Source of the DNA: Mycobacterium sp. NBC_00419
Lineage (GTDB): Bacteria > Actinomycetota > Actinomycetes > Mycobacteriales > Mycobacteriaceae
DNA length: 64,000 bases
Assembly (NCBI RefSeq): GCF_036023875.1
Contig: NZ_CP107931.1
Span: 806,001 to 870,000 of the forward strand
Reading direction: 5' to 3'
In this document: positions 60,686 to 64,000 of the stretch, piece after piece
Layout of the letters: each line of letters opens with the position of its first letter
How positions within the stretch are numbered: the first letter of the stretch is position 1
Made by a program: the position numbers and the translations under genes
Notes under the pieces: model-generated
What the model saw: the letters and a program-made list of their open reading frames with translations, nothing else
Database searches by the model: none
Told to the model about the DNA's origin: nothing

Positions 60686-61544
60686 AGAGGATGAAGTCGT
60701 CGCAGACGTGCCGCACGGGATGAGGGCCGGCCGTCTCGAGTGCGGCGCGAACGGCATGCAGGTGCGCGACGGACATCTCCAGGGGAGGCTCGTCGGGCTG
60801 ATAGGTCGTCAGAACGGGATAGTCCACGCCGGGTGCGCAGGTCATCTCGATGTGACAGCCGATCACGTGGCTCACACGGTGCGATTCGGAGAACTCGATG
60901 AGCCGGTCGATGCTCTGCGAGAACGCCTGCCAGTCGACAATGTAAAGCCGACCGCGGTACACCGTGTCGCCGGTGAAGAGGATGCCCGTCCACGGGTCGT
61001 AGTAGGTCACCGCTGAAGCGTCATGTCCCGGTGTGGCGATAACGTCCAGCACTCGATCGCCGAGGTCGACCGTTCGGGTCGCGTGCAGGTTGTCGGTGAA
61101 ACCGAAGTATTTCCAAGCGATTTCCTTGTCAGCCGCCACAAGGGTCGTCCCGGGGCGGTCTGTGAACTGAATGTCACCGGCGATGTGATCGCCATGGGAG
61201 TGCGTGTGCAGGACCAGCAGGTCATAGGGCCGCTGTGCCTCTGAGTGGCGGCCGAGCCACTCCTCGATCACGCCGTCAACCACTTCACGCAGCGGAAAAT
61301 ACTGCTCCTCAGCAGTGGCGCCGGTGTCCAGCAGAACCGCCCGGTCTCGGCCGAAGAGCAGGAACATGAACGGCGCTTCGTAGTGAATTGCCTTGTTCTG
61401 CCGCAAAATCACCGTGTCGTCGTCGTACCAGTGGATCTGCACGTCCGGGTCGGTGTTGTGCTTGGACGACACCGATCCGTGTATCCACCGCACACCCAAC
61501 AACGTCGGGGCACTTAGGGCGGCGGTGCTGGCAGCGTCGGACAT
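60669..61544 (-). CDS. Metallo-beta-lactamase fold hydrolase
   Basis: A 291-residue MBL-fold hydrolase. The metal motif HTHSHGDHIAGD is at residues 113-124 (H115, H117, D119, H120), with later ligands His in ATPGHDASA and Asp in LFTGDTVY. A C-terminal His in IGCHIEM completes a two-metal site. The layout resembles glyoxalase II / lactonase-like hydrolases. The substrate is unknown. The ATG 61544 has GGAGGG. It is followed on the same strand by nothing close and converges with the GNAT gene. Confidence 0.83.
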   Translation of the reverse strand: MSDAASTAALSAPTLLGVRWIHGSVSSKHNTDPDVQIHWYDDDTVILRQNKAIHYEAPFMFLLFGRDRAVLLDTGATAEEQYFPLREVVDGVIEEWLGRHSEAQRPYDLLVLHTHSHGDHIAGDIQFTDRPGTTLVAADKEIAWKYFGFTDNLHATRTVDLGDRVLDVIATPGHDASAVTYYDPWTGILFTGDTVYRGRLYIVDWQAFSQSIDRLIEFSESHRVSHVIGCHIEMTCAPGVDYPVLTTYQPDEPPLEMSVAHLHAVRAALETAGPHPVRHVCDDFILWPEDD

Positions 61545-61684
61545 CAACCCTCCAAGGTGCGTCGTCTTGACAAGCCGGGTACGGCGCACATCTCGTCCGG
61601 GGATACGCTCAAACGCATCGACAAAGCCGAGGCTAACACCCGACGTCAGCCGCCATCAAGGCACCTTTCGGCCCCGGCCACCGC

Positions 61685-63760
61685 TCAGGCCTCGGGAATC
61701 TCCCGTTCGATCTCGGCGAGCCAGATCCGCGCCGACATGTCCGACGGCGCCCGCCAGTCACCGCGCGGCGACAATGAACCGCCATGGGACACCTTGGGCC
61801 CATTGGGCAGTGCCGAGCGCTTGAACTGGCTGAACGAGTAGTACCGCTGCGCGAAAACCGCAAGCCAGTGCCGAATCTCCTTGAGCGAATAGGCTGTTCG
61901 CTTGCCCTCCGGATAACCCGGGGGCCAGGTTCCGCTATCGGGATCACTCCAGGCGTGCCAGGCGAGGAACGCGATCTTCGAGGGCCGAAAGCCATAGCGC
62001 AGCACCTGGAATAACGAGAAATCCTGCAGAGCGTACGGGCCCACCTTGGCCTCACTGCTCTGGATTTCCTCGTCCTCACCGGTGGGCACGAGTTCGGGGG
62101 TGATCTCGGTGTCGAGCACCGACTGCAGGATCTCGTCGACCTCGTCGTTGAACTGACCCGATGATATGACCCACCGAATCAGATGCTGGATAAGGGTTTT
62201 CGGCACACCGGCGTTGACGTTGTAGTGGCTCATCTGATCGCCGACACCGTAGGTCGACCAGCCCAGCGCCAATTCGGACAGGTCACCGGTGCCCAGCACG
62301 ATGCCGCCGCGCTGGTTGGCGATCCGGAACAGGTAATCGGTGCGCAGGCCGGCCTGCACGTTCTCGAAGGTGACGTCGTACACCGGTTCGCCGTGCGAGA
62401 ACGGGTGGCCGAGCTCGGTGAGCATCAGCGAGGCCGTCGACCGGATGTCGAGCTCTTCGAAGGTGACGCCCAGCGCCCGCGACAGCTTGATGGCGTTGCT
62501 CTTGGTGCGCTCACCGGTGGCGAAACCGGGCAGCGTGAACGCCAGAATGTCGCTGCGCGGGCGGCCTTCCCGGTCCATCGCCCGTGCCGCGACGATCAGC
62601 GCGTGCGTCGAATCCAGACCGCCGGAGACACCGATGACGACCTTGGGGTAGTTCAGCGCACGCAGCCGCTGCTCGAGGCCGGAGACCTGAATGCTGTAGC
62701 CCTCGTAGCAGTCCTGTTCCAGCCGGAGGGGATCGCTGGGCACAAAGGGGAACCGTTCGATCTCGCGCAGCACGCCGATGTCACCCGTCGGCGGATCGAG
62801 AACGAAACCGATACGCCGGAACGAGGTCAGCGCGTCCTGGTGGTGGCGGCGATTGTCGTCGAAGGTGCCCATCCGCAACCGCTCCGCGCGCAACAGATCG
62901 AGGTCGACATCGGCCACCGAACGGCGTTCACCTTTCGGGAAGCGCTCCGACTCAGCCAGCAGCCTGCCGTTCTCGAAGATCATCGTCTGCCCGTCCCAGG
63001 CCAGGTCGGTGCTCGACTCCCCTTCACCCGCCGCGGCGTAGACATAGGCGGCCAGGCAGCGCGCCGACGCCGACCGGGCCAGCAGCTTGCGGTCCTCGGC
63101 GCGGCCGATCGTGACCGGGCTTCCCGACAGGTTGGCCAGCACCGTCGCACCCGCCAGTGCGGCGTGCGCACTGGGCGGCACGGGCACGAACATGTCCTCG
63201 CAGATCTCGACGTGCAGCACCAGACCGGGGACGTCCTCGGCAGCGAACAGCAGATCCGGACCGAACGGCACGTCAACCGGGGCCCGATGCTCTTCGCGCA
63301 AGCGCTCGGCGCCACCAATGCGGATCGTGCCGTGCAGATCGTCACCCGCAGCGAGCTGCCGGCTCTCGTAGAACTCCCGGTAGGTGGGCAGATAGGACTT
63401 CGGCGCGACGCCAAGAACCGCGCCGCGGTGAATGACCACCGCGGTGTTGTAGATGCGGTGCAGGTAGCGCAGCGGGGCTCCCACCACGAGCACCGGAAGC
63501 AGGTCCGCCGAGGCGGCGACGACGTCGAGCAGGGCGTCCTCGACGGCGTCGAGCAGGCTGTCCTGCAGCAGGATGTCCTCGATCGAATAGCCCGACAGGG
63601 TCAGTTCGGGGAACACCGCCACGGCCACCCCGTCGTCGTGGCAGGCGCGAGCGATCCGCACCACCGACTCGGCGTTCGCGGCCGGGTCGGCCAGCACCGT
63701 GTGGTGCGTACACGCGGCCACCCGCGCGAACCCGTGCCGGTAGACGGAGTAGAAGTCCAT
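61685..63760 (-). CDS. nadE: Glutamine-dependent NAD+ synthetase
   Basis: A 691-residue two-domain enzyme making NAD from deamido-NAD with ammonia from glutamine; counterpart of Rv2438c. The N-terminal nitrilase domain has the triad E52 ([10 protein letters not shown]), K121 ([14 protein letters not shown]) and C186 (EICEDMFVP). The C-terminal synthetase domain has the P-loop [16 protein letters not shown] and the later [17 protein letters not shown]. Ammonia travels through an internal tunnel. The start is ATG 63760. It is on the same strand as the MBL gene but 140 bp before it. Confidence 0.95.
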   Translation of the reverse strand: MDFYSVYRHGFARVAACTHHTVLADPAANAESVVRIARACHDDGVAVAVFPELTLSGYSIEDILLQDSLLDAVEDALLDVVAASADLLPVLVVGAPLRYLHRIYNTAVVIHRGAVLGVAPKSYLPTYREFYESRQLAAGDDLHGTIRIGGAERLREEHRAPVDVPFGPDLLFAAEDVPGLVLHVEICEDMFVPVPPSAHAALAGATVLANLSGSPVTIGRAEDRKLLARSASARCLAAYVYAAAGEGESSTDLAWDGQTMIFENGRLLAESERFPKGERRSVADVDLDLLRAERLRMGTFDDNRRHHQDALTSFRRIGFVLDPPTGDIGVLREIERFPFVPSDPLRLEQDCYEGYSIQVSGLEQRLRALNYPKVVIGVSGGLDSTHALIVAARAMDREGRPRSDILAFTLPGFATGERTKSNAIKLSRALGVTFEELDIRSTASLMLTELGHPFSHGEPVYDVTFENVQAGLRTDYLFRIANQRGGIVLGTGDLSELALGWSTYGVGDQMSHYNVNAGVPKTLIQHLIRWVISSGQFNDEVDEILQSVLDTEITPELVPTGEDEEIQSSEAKVGPYALQDFSLFQVLRYGFRPSKIAFLAWHAWSDPDSGTWPPGYPEGKRTAYSLKEIRHWLAVFAQRYYSFSQFKRSALPNGPKVSHGGSLSPRGDWRAPSDMSARIWLAEIEREIPEA

Positions 63761-63874
63761 GCCCCATTGTCGCCCGACCAGGTCACGGGCCGGAAACGGG
63801 TATGCCCGAAGTAACGATCCACTGTCGCCGCACGATTACGCAGACGACAATTCAGATACTTCCGCGGAGGCCAC

Positions 63875-64000
63875 GTGCGTCGTCGACTCAAAGCTGCAGC
63901 CGCTGCTCTCGCCGTCGCCGCCGCGGTAATGGGCGGCGTCGCACCGACACCCGCCCAGGCCGCGCCACCGACATCGGCCAAGGATTTCTCCAGGCCGGCG
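63875..64000 (+). CDS. N-terminus of a secreted protein (3' end outside window)
   Basis: The frame from GTG 63875 is open to the window end (42 codons). It begins with two or three Arg, then KAAAALAVAAAVMGGVAP and PAQAAPP, a Sec signal peptide with an AQA cleavage site. A GGAGG lies 4 nt before the GTG. Nothing of the mature protein beyond about 12 residues is visible, so no function is assigned. It is divergent from nadE. Confidence 0.6.
   Translation, partial: MRRRLKAAAAALAVAAAVMGGVAPTPAQAAPPTSAKDFSRPA

Overview
The window is high-GC actinobacterial DNA from a Mycolicibacterium-type (environmental, rapidly growing) mycobacterium. Three things support this. The order of core genes follows the M. 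tuberculosis Rv2403c-Rv2438c block: lipoprotein, lepA, Rv2405-like, CBS protein, RNase Z-like, transglutaminase/alpha-E/ATP-grasp trio, rpsT, holA, comEC, comEA, DegV, octT, gpgP, rsfS, nadD, VWA/MoxR pair, proA, rbsK, nadE. There is a very long gene of mycobacterial MPTR-type NxGxGN pentapeptide repeats and a PE-PPE-domain hydrolase. Many genes also show the mycobacterial leaderless arrangement, with a TANNNT -10 box 6-7 nt before an ATG or GTG. No tRNA, rRNA, insertion sequence or CRISPR array was seen, and no stretch over 300 bases lacks a gene.

Layout. (1) About 1-14.9 kb is accessory: a partial Bcr/CflA efflux pump; a SfnB-type oxidoreductase / MetE-like / SatP-type transporter cassette next to a LysR regulator; a 2-oxoglutarate oxygenase; an ANTAR protein; a tightly overlapping run of amino-acid permease, 55-residue microprotein, double-GNAT acetyltransferase and second SfnB-type oxidoreductase, followed by a DrrAB-like ABC pair; and two NtaA/DmoA flavin monooxygenases. 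(2) 14.9-19.1 kb: two paralogous lipoproteins (one apparently starting at AUC), lepA and an Rv2405-type PemK-like protein. (3) 19.1-24.5 kb: ssuD with a tiny overlapping leader peptide, divergent from a metNIQ-type importer coupled to a third NtaA/DmoA monooxygenase. (4) 24.5-31.7 kb: CBS protein, aldo/keto reductase, a TetR / creatininase / glutamine-synthetase operon, RNase Z-like protein and PepSY protein. (5) 31.7-48.3 kb: mostly conserved housekeeping genes, with a DapB-like dehydrogenase and a secreted PE-PPE hydrolase inserted. (6) 48.4-58.3 kb: a TIGR04255 protein and a 2996-codon secreted MPTR-repeat protein. (7) 58.3-64 kb: ribokinase, crotonase, GNAT, metallo-beta-lactamase protein, nadE and the start of a secreted protein.

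How the genes fit together. The first 24.5 kb read as a set of organosulfur-acquisition modules. Each pairs a transporter (APC permease, metNIQ importer, SatP-type) with oxygenases of families that cleave or oxidise C-S compounds (two SfnB-type flavoproteins, three NtaA/DmoA monooxygenases, SsuD). Two also carry an N-acetyltransferase or a methyltransferase-like protein. The best candidate for an undescribed system is the permease-microprotein-acetyltransferase-SfnB operon. It resembles in logic, though not in exact gene content, the acetylate-then-oxidise route for S-alkylcysteines known from Bacillus. Its substrate is inference.
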